From JACRCT01 sp049841135 (GTDB taxonomy: Bacteria > Myxococcota > Myxococcia > Myxococcales > UBA5297), in contig JASGHK010000007.1 in assembly GCA_049841135.1 (NCBI GenBank), forward strand, positions 372,001 through 436,000: a stretch of 64,000 nucleotides of DNA, given 5' to 3'. A model generated the notes under the pieces. It did no database searches. It was not told where the DNA came from and was given only the letters and a program-made list of their open reading frames with translations. Shown here piece by piece: positions 55,517 to 62,813 of this stretch. Position numbers and translations under genes: made by a program. Position 1 is the first letter of the stretch, and the number at the start of each line of letters is the position of its first letter.

Positions 55517-55629
55517 GCCGGCCGGTAGGCCCTCGGGACAGGGGCCAGGCCAGGAGCCGCCTGAAGCCCGAACCCGCCAGAACTTCCGGCTTCGAACTTC
55601 GGACTCCCGGCTGCTAGTCTTCCCCCGCC

Positions 55630-56505
55630 ATGCGAACCCAGACCCCCTTCGTCCTGTGTCTCGCCGTCCTCTTGGGCGGCTGCCTCTACCCAGCCGAGCG
55701 CGGCAAGATGCTCGAGGAGCGGCTCGACCGCCTCGAAGCGGACAAGAAGGACCTCGAAGCGGACCTGAAGAAGCAGAAGGCCAGGCTCGACGAGCAGATC
55801 GGTCAGGTGCTGGCGACGATCGAGAAGGTGGAGAAGTCCACCAACAAGACGGGCGCCGAAGTCACCTCCCAGACCGAGCAGCTGCAGGCCGAGCTGGCGA
55901 TGCTGCGCGGCCAGCTCGAGCAGTTCGGGCACCAGGCCACCCAGCTGGCCTCGGCGTTCGACAGCCTCAAGGCCGCTACGCCGCCGCCCCCGCCCGAGCC
56001 GGCCGTCACCGCCGATGGCAAGGACGGCAAGGAGGGGAAGGACGGCAAGAAGCCGGAGGAGAAGCCGAAGGCGCCCGAGCGGCCGGCGGACAAGAAGGAC
56101 TTCGCCGCGCTGGTGGAGAAGACCTGCACCGACGAGCCCGCCGGCTGCCGCAAGATCGCGGACGAGTGGCTGCGCAAGTTCCCCAAGCCCGACAGCGCCG
56201 CCGAGGCCAAGAGCTGGTCGCCGCTGGCGGCCCGCGTCCACTACGCGCTGGGGGCGGCCTTCGTCGCCCAGAAGGAGCCGCGCGCGGCGCTCAGCGAGTT
56301 CGGCGAGATTGTCAAGTACTTCGGCAAGAGCGAGCAGGCGCCGGACGCGCTGCTGCTCTCGTCGGACTGCTTCGCGGCCCTCAAGATGGTCGAGGAGTCG
56401 AAGATGGCGCTCGAGGAGATCCTCAACACCTACCCGAAGAGCGAGGCCGCCAAGACCGCCAAGGTGAAGCTGGCCGACCTGAAGAAGCCCAAGAAGAAGA
56501 AGTGA
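55630..56505 (+). CDS. Coiled-coil lipoprotein with CpoB/YbgF-like TPRs
   Basis: A 291-residue lipoprotein (lipobox LLGGC). Residues 25-120 form a coiled coil (KMLEERLDRLEADKKDLEAD and continuing), then a Lys/Glu/Pro linker and a C-terminal tetratricopeptide part (ARVHYALGAAFVAQKEPRAA, PDALLLSSDCFAALKMVEES). This is the layout of CpoB/YbgF, the periplasmic Tol-Pal partner that coordinates cell-wall synthesis with outer-membrane constriction, though the tol genes are not here. Eleven bases separate it from the selenoprotein candidate, so they are likely one transcript. Confidence 0.75.
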   Translation: MRTQTPFVLCLAVLLGGCLYPAERGKMLEERLDRLEADKKDLEADLKKQKARLDEQIGQVLATIEKVEKSTNKTGAEVTSQTEQLQAELAMLRGQLEQFGHQATQLASAFDSLKAATPPPPPEPAVTADGKDGKEGKDGKKPEEKPKAPERPADKKDFAALVEKTCTDEPAGCRKIADEWLRKFPKPDSAAEAKSWSPLAARVHYALGAAFVAQKEPRAALSEFGEIVKYFGKSEQAPDALLLSSDCFAALKMVEESKMALEEILNTYPKSEAAKTAKVKLADLKKPKKKK

Positions 56506-56516
56506 GCGTGCCCACC

Positions 56517-57684
56517 ATGACCCTGCCCGTCCTCGCCGCCCTTGCCGCCCTGGCCACCGGGGCCGCTGCCCCGAGCGCCCCGGCCGCGACTGCGTCCGCG
56601 GCTGCGCCCAAGCTCACCCTCCTCTTCACCGCGGACAACTGGGGCGAGCTTCGCCCCGTGTGGTTGACACTCCAACCAGTCTGGCGGTCTTGCCAGACGA
56701 GCGACGTACCTGGCGCAGGAGCGGGCGGCGGGGCCAGTGGTCCTGGTCGATGCCGGCGACGCCTTGGCGCAGGTGTGGCCGTCGGCCATCGAGAAGAAGG
56801 ACTCGGAGGCGGCGCGGAAGCGCGCCGACTTCCTGCTCTCGCAGATGGCCGCCATGGGCTACGCCGCGGTGGCGGTGGGTGAGCGCGAGCTGGTCTTCCC
56901 GTATCCCGAATTGGCCAAGAAGGCGGCCGCCGCCAAGCTGCCGCTGCTGGCGGCGAACCTCGTCGACCCCGCGGACAAGAAGCCGTTCCCGGGCCGGACG
57001 ATGGCCAAGGTGGCCGGCCGCAAGGTGGGGTTCTTCGCGGTGGTGGACGGAGGCGAGTACGAGCGCCACAAGCTGCGCTGCCTCTCGGCGCTGGGCGCGG
57101 CCCAGGTCGAGGCGGACGCGCTGCGCAAGGAGGGCGCGGAGATCGTCGTCGGGCTCCTGCACATGAACTACGACGCGGCGCTGCGGGTCGCGGGCTCGCT
57201 CAAGGGCGTCGACTACACCATCCAGGCGCACGACGGGCGGCCGGTGCTGGTCCAGCAGGTCGGCTCGACGGTGCTCGCCGGAGCGGGCCAGCGCGGGCAG
57301 GTCGTGGGCCGCGCGGTCTTCGACTTCCAGGGCAGCGGGCCGTTCGAGAAGATCGAAGACCCGGGGCAGGCGCGCTTCTCGCTCATCGAGCAGGAGAGCG
57401 CCCTCAAGAACCTCAAGGAGCGCCAGAAGGCGGCCACCTCGCCGGACGAGCAGGCGAGCCTCGGCGTGGCCATCGTCGCGGCGCAGAAGCGCTACAACCA
57501 GAGCAAGTTCCAGGCGCAGGGGAAGCAGCACGGCAAGCGCGCGGTGCTGACCGACAAGGTGACGCTGGACGCGAATATTGCCGACGACCCGAAGACCAAG
57601 GCCGCGCAGGACGCCGCGCAGCCCGCACCGGCTCCAGTCCCTCCGGCGGCCTCGCCCCAGCCGCGGCCCGAGACGTCGAAATGA
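56517..57684 (+). CDS. Candidate selenoprotein on a degenerate 5'-nucleotidase-like fold (one frameshift, in-frame TGA)
   Basis: About 388 residues if one base is removed at 56646-56652 (GGCGAGCTTCGCC, expected GGCGAGCTCGCC) and TGA at 56665-56667 is read as selenocysteine. That gives a signal peptide, ADNWGELAPCGU at about 39-50 and HSNQSGGLARRATYL next; Cys48 and Sec50 form a CxU redox motif where relatives with a CGC motif would place Cys. The rest resembles a calcineurin-like/5'-nucleotidase domain, but metal motifs are worn: VLVDAGD is kept, GNHE reads GERE, and GHSH reads AHDG. So it is probably not a phosphatase. Stop overlaps the cPPR gene start (ATGA). ATG 56517 lies 11 bases after the coiled-coil lipoprotein gene. 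Confidence 0.8.
56665..56698 (+). promoter_or_regulatory. Bacterial SECIS element (selenocysteine insertion)
   Basis: TGA (56665-56667) is followed, 11 bases on, by GTCTGGC (56679-56685), loop GGTCTT (56686-56691) and GCCAGAC (56692-56698): a perfect 7-base-pair stem. The loop's first G is the 19th base after the TGA, with 18 bases between, the same spacing as in Escherichia coli fdhF, whose loop also presents GGUC. Codons over the element (TGT, GGT, TCT, CTT, AGA) are rare in this GC-rich genome, which suggests RNA structure rather than protein sequence constrains them. SelB recognition is inferred. Confidence 0.8.
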
Positions 57685-57974
57685 GGCTGTGGGTCGACGA
57701 CCTTCGGCCGGCTCCGCCTGGCTGGACGCACGCGCGGACGGTCGAGGAGGCGCAGGCCGCGCTGGTCACCGGGCTGGTGGACGAGGCCAGCCTGGACCAC
57801 GACCTGGGCTTCGAGCAGCCGGATGGCAGCTCGCTGGTGCGCTGGATGGCGATGACCGGCAACTGGCCCAAGGCGAAGCCGGTGGTGCACAGCATGAACC
57901 CGGTGGGCCGGGCCTACATGCTCGGCGTCATCGAGCGCTACTTCGGGATGAAGGAAGGCGAGCCGCGAGCGTGA
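57681..57974 (+). CDS. Cyclic-phosphate processing receiver-like (cPPR) protein
   Basis: A 97-residue single-domain protein that fits the cyclic-phosphate processing receiver family: MRLWVDDLRPAPPGWTHART, then VDEASLDHDLGFEQPDG and a closing HSMNPVGRAYMLGVIERY. It keeps the receiver-like acidic residues near the N-terminus (WVDD) and the DHD that stands near the usual phospho-acceptor. Members occur in RNA-repair-like neighbourhoods; no such genes are here. Its start overlaps the stop of the selenoprotein candidate by four bases. The 139 bases downstream hold no supported gene. Confidence 0.7.
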   Translation: MRLWVDDLRPAPPGWTHARTVEEAQAALVTGLVDEASLDHDLGFEQPDGSSLVRWMAMTGNWPKAKPVVHSMNPVGRAYMLGVIERYFGMKEGEPRA

Positions 57975-58113
57975 GCCGCAAGCGTGAGCGCGCGGGCCTC
58001 CTGATGCCCTGTGCGGTGACCGGGAGCGGAATCGCCCGAGAGCCAGTTGAACTGCGGCGAGGCAGCAATCAGCGGTGGGATGCCCGAGAACCAGCGGCGC
58101 ACCCTCGGCGCGA

Positions 58114-58803
58114 CTACGTCGGCTTGACCAGCGCCCAGACGATGGTCCCCACCAGCCCGAGCGCCATCAAGGTCATCAGCAGGTTGTTCAAGTGGCGGGC
58201 CCGCAGCTCGCGCGCGCCGAAGCTGGAGAGCCAGGCGCCCTCGGCGCGCACGCGGGCTTCGAGCGAAAGATCGCCGGAGGTCGCGCGGCCCGCTTCCTTG
58301 AGCCGCTCGATGCGCCGGCGGTGTGCGGCCAGGAGCTGTTCCGGCTGGGCGCCGGGCATCCCGCCCGCCAGGCAGCGGCCGGGCTCGTCGTGGCTCTGCA
58401 CGCGGTGGTCGGCGGTGAGCACGAAGGCGCCCTGATCGAACGGGGTGAGCAGCGCGAGGGTGATTTCGCGGCCCTGCATCCTCGCGGTGGCCCAGGTCCG
58501 CTCGCCCTCGTGGACGAAGTCATAGGCCACGATGCCGCGCTTGAGGGGAGCGCGCTCGACGTGGACGCCCAGGCGCCTGAACCCGAGCGGCTGCAGCTCC
58601 TCCTCCATCCGGGCGAAGAGGTCCTTGTCGATCTTGGGCCAGGACTCGTCCTCGCTGCGGGCGCGCATCAGCTTGGGGAAGAGGCCCAGCAGCGCGCCGG
58701 GCAAGTTGCGCCAGAGCACGAAGGCAGCGAGGGCGACGGTGAGCGCGAAGCGGCCGGAGTCCAAGAGGCGGCGAGTCTGAAAAGTGCGCGCCACCCCCGT
58801 CAA
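58114..58803 (-). CDS. Membrane protein of unknown function
   Basis: A 229-residue protein with an N-terminal hydrophobic segment (FALTVALAAFVLWRNLPGALLGL, about 18-40), a soluble alpha/beta region of about 150 residues (PLGFRRLGVHVERAPLKRG, then ITLALLTPFDQGAFVLTADH) and a C-terminal helix (NNLLMTLMALGLVGTIVWALV). No family recognised. The start is uncertain: TTG at 58803, or GTG at 58794, in each case with only a weak ribosome binding site. Probably co-transcribed with the PfpI/DJ-1 gene 30 bases upstream. Confidence 0.6.
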   Translation of the reverse strand: MTGVARTFQTRRLLDSGRFALTVALAAFVLWRNLPGALLGLFPKLMRARSEDESWPKIDKDLFARMEEELQPLGFRRLGVHVERAPLKRGIVAYDFVHEGERTWATARMQGREITLALLTPFDQGAFVLTADHRVQSHDEPGRCLAGGMPGAQPEQLLAAHRRRIERLKEAGRATSGDLSLEARVRAEGAWLSSFGARELRARHLNNLLMTLMALGLVGTIVWALVKPT

Positions 58804-58833
58804 TCAGCGTCTGGGGCGTCTGGCGAGCCCAGG

Positions 58834-59349
58834 TCAGTGCAGCGTGCTCAGCAGCGCCTCGCTGAAGGCCGGTAGATCGCTCGGCTGCCGACTGGTGATC
58901 CAATTGCCGTCGCGGACGACGGGCTCGTCCTTGGTGCGCACGCCCGCGAGCTCCAGATCCTCGCGCACGGTCTTCCACGCGGTCAGGGTCCTTCCCTTCA
59001 CCAGCTTCGCCGCCATCAGGAGCTGCGGGCCGTGACAGACCGCGGCCACGGGCCGCCCCAGGGCGTCGAACTTCCGGACGAACTCCACGAAGCGCTCGTC
59101 CGCGCGGAGCCGGTCGGGCGAGAAGCCCCCGGGAATGAAGAGCGCCTGGTAGCGGTCGGGCTCGACCTGGTCGATGGCGACGTCGGCCTTCACCCGCTCC
59201 TTGCCGCGCTCGCCTGCGAGCTGCTGGCCCGCCGAGCTGCCGATGATGTCCACGGCGATGCCCGCCTGCTTCATCGCGTCGTAGGGCACGCGGAACTCGC
59301 TGTCCTCGAAGCCGTCGGCGAGCAGGCATGCGACCTTGGTCTGTGCCAT
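58834..59349 (-). CDS. PfpI/DJ-1 family protein
   Basis: A 171-residue member of the class I glutamine amidotransferase-like superfamily, PfpI/YhbO/YajL branch. The nucleophile elbow AVCHGPQLLMAAKL holds the reactive Cys at about residue 103, followed by His; the early Glu motif (ADGFEDSEF) is conserved, and FIPGGFSPDRLR matches the substrate loop. Members act as stress-induced protein/nucleotide deglycases or peptidases; which one is uncertain. Start ATG 59349 has GAGGAGGAATCGCC upstream. Length is normal. Confidence 0.92.
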   Translation of the reverse strand: MAQTKVACLLADGFEDSEFRVPYDAMKQAGIAVDIIGSSAGQQLAGERGKERVKADVAIDQVEPDRYQALFIPGGFSPDRLRADERFVEFVRKFDALGRPVAAVCHGPQLLMAAKLVKGRTLTAWKTVREDLELAGVRTKDEPVVRDGNWITSRQPSDLPAFSEALLSTLH

Positions 59350-59479
59350 GGCGATTCCTCCTCCTCGCCCGAAACGATGGGGATGGCTGGGGCTGGCGGG
59401 GGCCGCGGGCAGAGCACGGACGCTCGGCTGCGCGCGGCTATAATCGCCCGCTCGCCAAGCCAAGCCTCCAGGAGCCCGC

Positions 59480-61375
59480 ATGCGCCGCTTGCTGTGCGCC
59501 ATGGCCGCCGCTGTCGCTGCCTCCGCCGTCCTCGCCGCCTGCCACGTCTCCGAGACGCCGCCTCCGGCGCGCCTCGCCGTCTGGCGCGACGACGGCGGCC
59601 TGCGAGCCGGCCTGGTCTCCACCGAGGACGCGGGAACGCCGGGACCGGATGCCGGGCCCGACCGGCTGGTGCGGTCGGCGCCGGCGCGCAGCCGCGACGT
59701 GGGACTCTGCTCGTCCGACCACTTCTGCTGGGAGAACCCCTTGCCACAGGGCGCCCACCTGTACGGCGTCTGGGCGGCCAAGGAAGACGAGGTCTGGGCG
59801 GTGGGCGCCACCGGCACGCTGCTCAAGTGGGACGGCAAGGCCTGGACGAGGCAGGCCACCAGGCTCGCCACGCCGCTGACCTCGATCTGGGGCGCGGGGC
59901 CCCAGAGCGCCTGGGCGCTGGGGCCGGGGGTGCTGCTGCGCTACGACGGCAAGGACTGGCAGAAGCAGGAGCCACTGCCGGGCGCGACGCTGCTCGTCTG
60001 GGGCAGCGCGGCGGACGACGTCTGGGCCGCCGGCAGCGCGTTGCATCACTGGGACGGGACGTCGTGGACCGCGGCGAAGGTCGGCCCGCCCGGCCGGGAG
60101 CGGACGACGCCCGACGGGACGTGGTCGGTGGTGGCGCTTGGGGGGCTGTCGTCGAAGGACGTGTGGGCCGTGGCGCGCAACGAGGACCCGGCGGCGAAGG
60201 GGCAGGGGCTCTTCCTGCGGTTCAACGGCAAGGCGTGGTCGCAGGCGCCGTTGCCGTTCGCGCTCTCGCAGGCCTCGCTGTCGCTGGTCTCGGCGAAGGA
60301 GGCCTATCTGGCGACGGACCGGGGCGTGCTGGCGAAGTTCGACGGCAAGGCCTGGAAGAAGGTGGCGGACATCGGCGCCGGCGAGCGGCCGGTGCTCTTC
60401 GCCTTGCCCGAGGGAGGCGTCGAGGTCGCGGGGCCCGGGCGGAAGGTGGGGAGGTACGCCGGCAACGCCTGGGCGCCGCTCGAGACCGAGGCGCCGGCGC
60501 TGCGCGGCGTGTGGCTGGCGGGCGAAGGCGCCTGGGGCGTGGGGGACCGTGGCCTCGTCGTGCGGCGAGGGGCCCAGGGCTGGGAGCGCTTGCTCCCGGG
60601 CTGGGATGCGAACCTGCGCGCCGTGGGAGGGCTCGCGGCGGACGACCTCTGGGCCGTCGGCGAAGGCGGGCTCGTTCTCCACCGCGGCGACCAGGGAGCC
60701 TGGCTGCGGGTCGATACCGGTTCGAAGTCGCGGCTCAACGGCGTCTGGGCCGCCGCGGCGGACGACGTGTGGGTCGTCGGCGACTCCGACCTGCTGCACT
60801 GGGACGGCAAGGCGTTCGCGTCCAGGTGGGAGCCGGCCATGGGGCCGCTCAAGGCCGTGGTCGGCTCGAGCGCCCACGACGTCTTCGTCGCCGGCGACAA
60901 CGGCGTGCGGCACTTCAACGGCTCGGTCTGGCAGGGCGTGGACGTGCCCGCGGCCTACCCGCTCGACGCGCTGGCCGCGATGCGCGGCGGGAAGATCTGG
61001 GCGCTGGGCGAGGGCGGCATGGTGCGCTTCGAAGGCAAGGCTTGGACGGAGGTGGGGGACTCGAAGGAGAACGCGCCGACGGTGCTCTTCGGCGGCGCCG
61101 CCGGCCCGTATGTGGCCGGCAAGAAGGGGGTCTGGCGCCATGACGACGGCAAGGGCTGGGCGAGCGTGATCAGCGGCGTGGAGATCACCGCCGGGTTCGC
61201 GAGCGCGTCCGACGACGTGTGGGCGCTGGCGCGCGGCGAAGAGGTCCGGCAGTGGAACGGCGTGGGTTGGCGCAAGATGGCCAGCGGCGCCGCGAACCTG
61301 GCCGCGGTCTGGTCCAAGACGGGGGAGGCGTTCGTCGTGGGCGAGGGTGGGGCCATCCTCCACTACCGGCCGTGA
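59480..61375 (+). CDS. Lipoprotein with beta-propeller-like W-repeats
   Basis: A 631-residue lipoprotein (lipobox SAVLAAC). After a short Asp/Pro linker, the whole length is made of about ten repeats of the pattern S-x-W-A-V-G-x-x-G-x-L-L-R-W-D-G-K-x-W, seen as EVWAVGATGTLLKWDGKAW, DVWAAGSALHHWDGTSW and DDLWAVGEGGLVLHRG. Such series fold into a beta-propeller and are common in Myxococcota surface lipoproteins. No enzyme signature. The stop codon overlaps the start of the methyltransferase gene (GTGA at 61372-61375), so they are probably co-transcribed although their functions are unrelated. Confidence 0.75.
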   Translation: MRRLLCAMAAAVAASAVLAACHVSETPPPARLAVWRDDGGLRAGLVSTEDAGTPGPDAGPDRLVRSAPARSRDVGLCSSDHFCWENPLPQGAHLYGVWAAKEDEVWAVGATGTLLKWDGKAWTRQATRLATPLTSIWGAGPQSAWALGPGVLLRYDGKDWQKQEPLPGATLLVWGSAADDVWAAGSALHHWDGTSWTAAKVGPPGRERTTPDGTWSVVALGGLSSKDVWAVARNEDPAAKGQGLFLRFNGKAWSQAPLPFALSQASLSLVSAKEAYLATDRGVLAKFDGKAWKKVADIGAGERPVLFALPEGGVEVAGPGRKVGRYAGNAWAPLETEAPALRGVWLAGEGAWGVGDRGLVVRRGAQGWERLLPGWDANLRAVGGLAADDLWAVGEGGLVLHRGDQGAWLRVDTGSKSRLNGVWAAAADDVWVVGDSDLLHWDGKAFASRWEPAMGPLKAVVGSSAHDVFVAGDNGVRHFNGSVWQGVDVPAAYPLDALAAMRGGKIWALGEGGMVRFEGKAWTEVGDSKENAPTVLFGGAAGPYVAGKKGVWRHDDGKGWASVISGVEITAGFASASDDVWALARGEEVRQWNGVGWRKMASGAANLAAVWSKTGEAFVVGEGGAILHYRP

Positions 61376-62734
61376 GCGGCGAGCACGAGAAGCGCTCGCG
61401 CAAGGCGGTGCGCGCGGCGCTGGTGGCCTTGGACGGCGCCTTCTCGGGGCGGCCCCTGGCGGCGGCGCTCTCCGAGGCGCTGCGGGCGGAGGAGAAGCTG
61501 GGCCCGCAGGAGCGCCGGGCGGCGGCGCTGGCGGCGCGGGGCGTGGTGCGCGAGCTGCGGCGGATCGACCTGGCGATCGCGCGGGCGGGGGCGGCCGCGG
61601 GGGTGGAGCTCAAGAAGCTCCCGGTGCCCGACCGCAACCTGCTGCGCTACCTCGCGCTCCGGGTCAGCGTAGAGGGCGAGGCCGCGGCGCGGCCGCTGCA
61701 GGAGCTGGCGCTGCCCGGCCCGCGTCGGCCCCGGTCCCTCGGCGACGACCTGCTCGCGAAGGTGGCGCAGAAGCTCGAGGCGGTGAACGCGCTGCCGGTG
61801 CCGCCCGACCCCATCGCGGCCCTGGCTCACAGGCGATCGGTGCCGGACTTCCTGGCGCGGCGGATGGTGGCCCAGTTCGGTCTGGAGCGCGCGGACGGCG
61901 TCCTCGAAGCGCTCAACCGGCCGACGCGGCTGGACCTGCGGGTGAACCGGCTGCTGGCCGCGCGCGACGAGGTCGAGGCGGCGCTGAAGGCCGAGGGCGT
62001 GCTGACCCATCCGCTGCCGCTCGTGCCCGACGGCCTGGTCGCCGAGGACCGCTCCGGGCTGTTCGGCAAGGCCTTCCAGCAGGGGCGCTTCGAGCTTCCA
62101 GGACGAAGGGTCGCAGCTCATCGCGCTCCTGTGCGGCGCCCGGCCCGGCGAGACGGCCGTCGACTTCTGCGCGGGCTCGGGCGGCAAGACGTTGGCGCTC
62201 GCTGCGGCCGTCGGCGAGGGCGGCAAGGTCGTCGCGTGCGACGCGGTGGCGAGCCGGCTCGCCGAGCTTCCCGCGCGGGCCAGGCGGGCCAGGGCAACGA
62301 AGATCGTCGAAGTCGCCGGCGCCGAGCCGGACGCGGCGCTGGAGGGAAAGGCCGACGTCGTCCTCGTCGATGCGCCCTGCAGCGGGGTCGGCTCGCTGCG
62401 CCGCGAGCCGGACCTGCGCTGGCGGCTGAGCGAGGCGGTGCTCGACGGCTATCCAGAGCGGCAGTCGGCCATCCTCGCGGCCGCTGCGCGCTTCGTCCGG
62501 CCGGGAGGGCGGCTGGTCTACGCGACGTGCTCGCCGTTCCGCGAGGAGGACGAAGCCGTCGTCGAGCGATTCCTCGGCGCGCAGCCGCGCTTCGCCCTCG
62601 AGGACGCGGCGTCGGTCTTGCCGGAGTGTGCGCGAGCCGCCTGTGAGGCGGGCATGCTTCGTGTCAGCCCTGAACGCCACGGAGGCGGGGCCTTCTTTGC
62701 AGCTCGCCTGAGGTGCTCAAGGGCCCCCACATAG
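61372..62734 (+). CDS. rsmB: 16S rRNA (cytosine-C5) methyltransferase, RsmB/NOL1 family (one frameshift)
   Basis: About 453 residues after dropping one base at about 62092-62098 (TTCGAGCTTCCAGG, expected TTCGAGCTCCAGG), giving RFELQDEGSQLIALL. The N-terminal 150 residues are an NusB-like RNA-binding domain; the C-terminal Rossmann domain binds SAM through VDFCAGSGGKTLALA, and two catalytic Cys lie in DAPCSGVGSLRR (about 335) and YATCSPFREE (about 384). These residues define m5C RNA methyltransferases of the RsmB/RsmF type, which modify 16S rRNA C967. Start GTG overlaps the previous stop. The frameshift makes the gene look broken, but the error explanation fits better. Confidence 0.85.
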
Positions 62735-62813
62735 GGGGAGACGCCCGTTGATGGCGTTGCCTGTCGAACAATCGGCTCGTTAGGTTCACGAGGTTCCCGG
62801 ACCGGAGAAGACC

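Noticed and set aside
56665..56667. TGA read as Trp or as a true stop ending a pseudogene
   Set aside because: Other TGA codons in the window end genes normally, so code reassignment is unlikely. A true stop would not explain the perfect hairpin with GGTC loop and its codon bias immediately downstream.
56646..56700. Programmed ribosomal frameshifting in the selenoprotein gene
   Set aside because: No slippery heptamer is present, and the same GAGCTTC insertion breaks several unrelated genes in this window, so a shared error is the simpler explanation.
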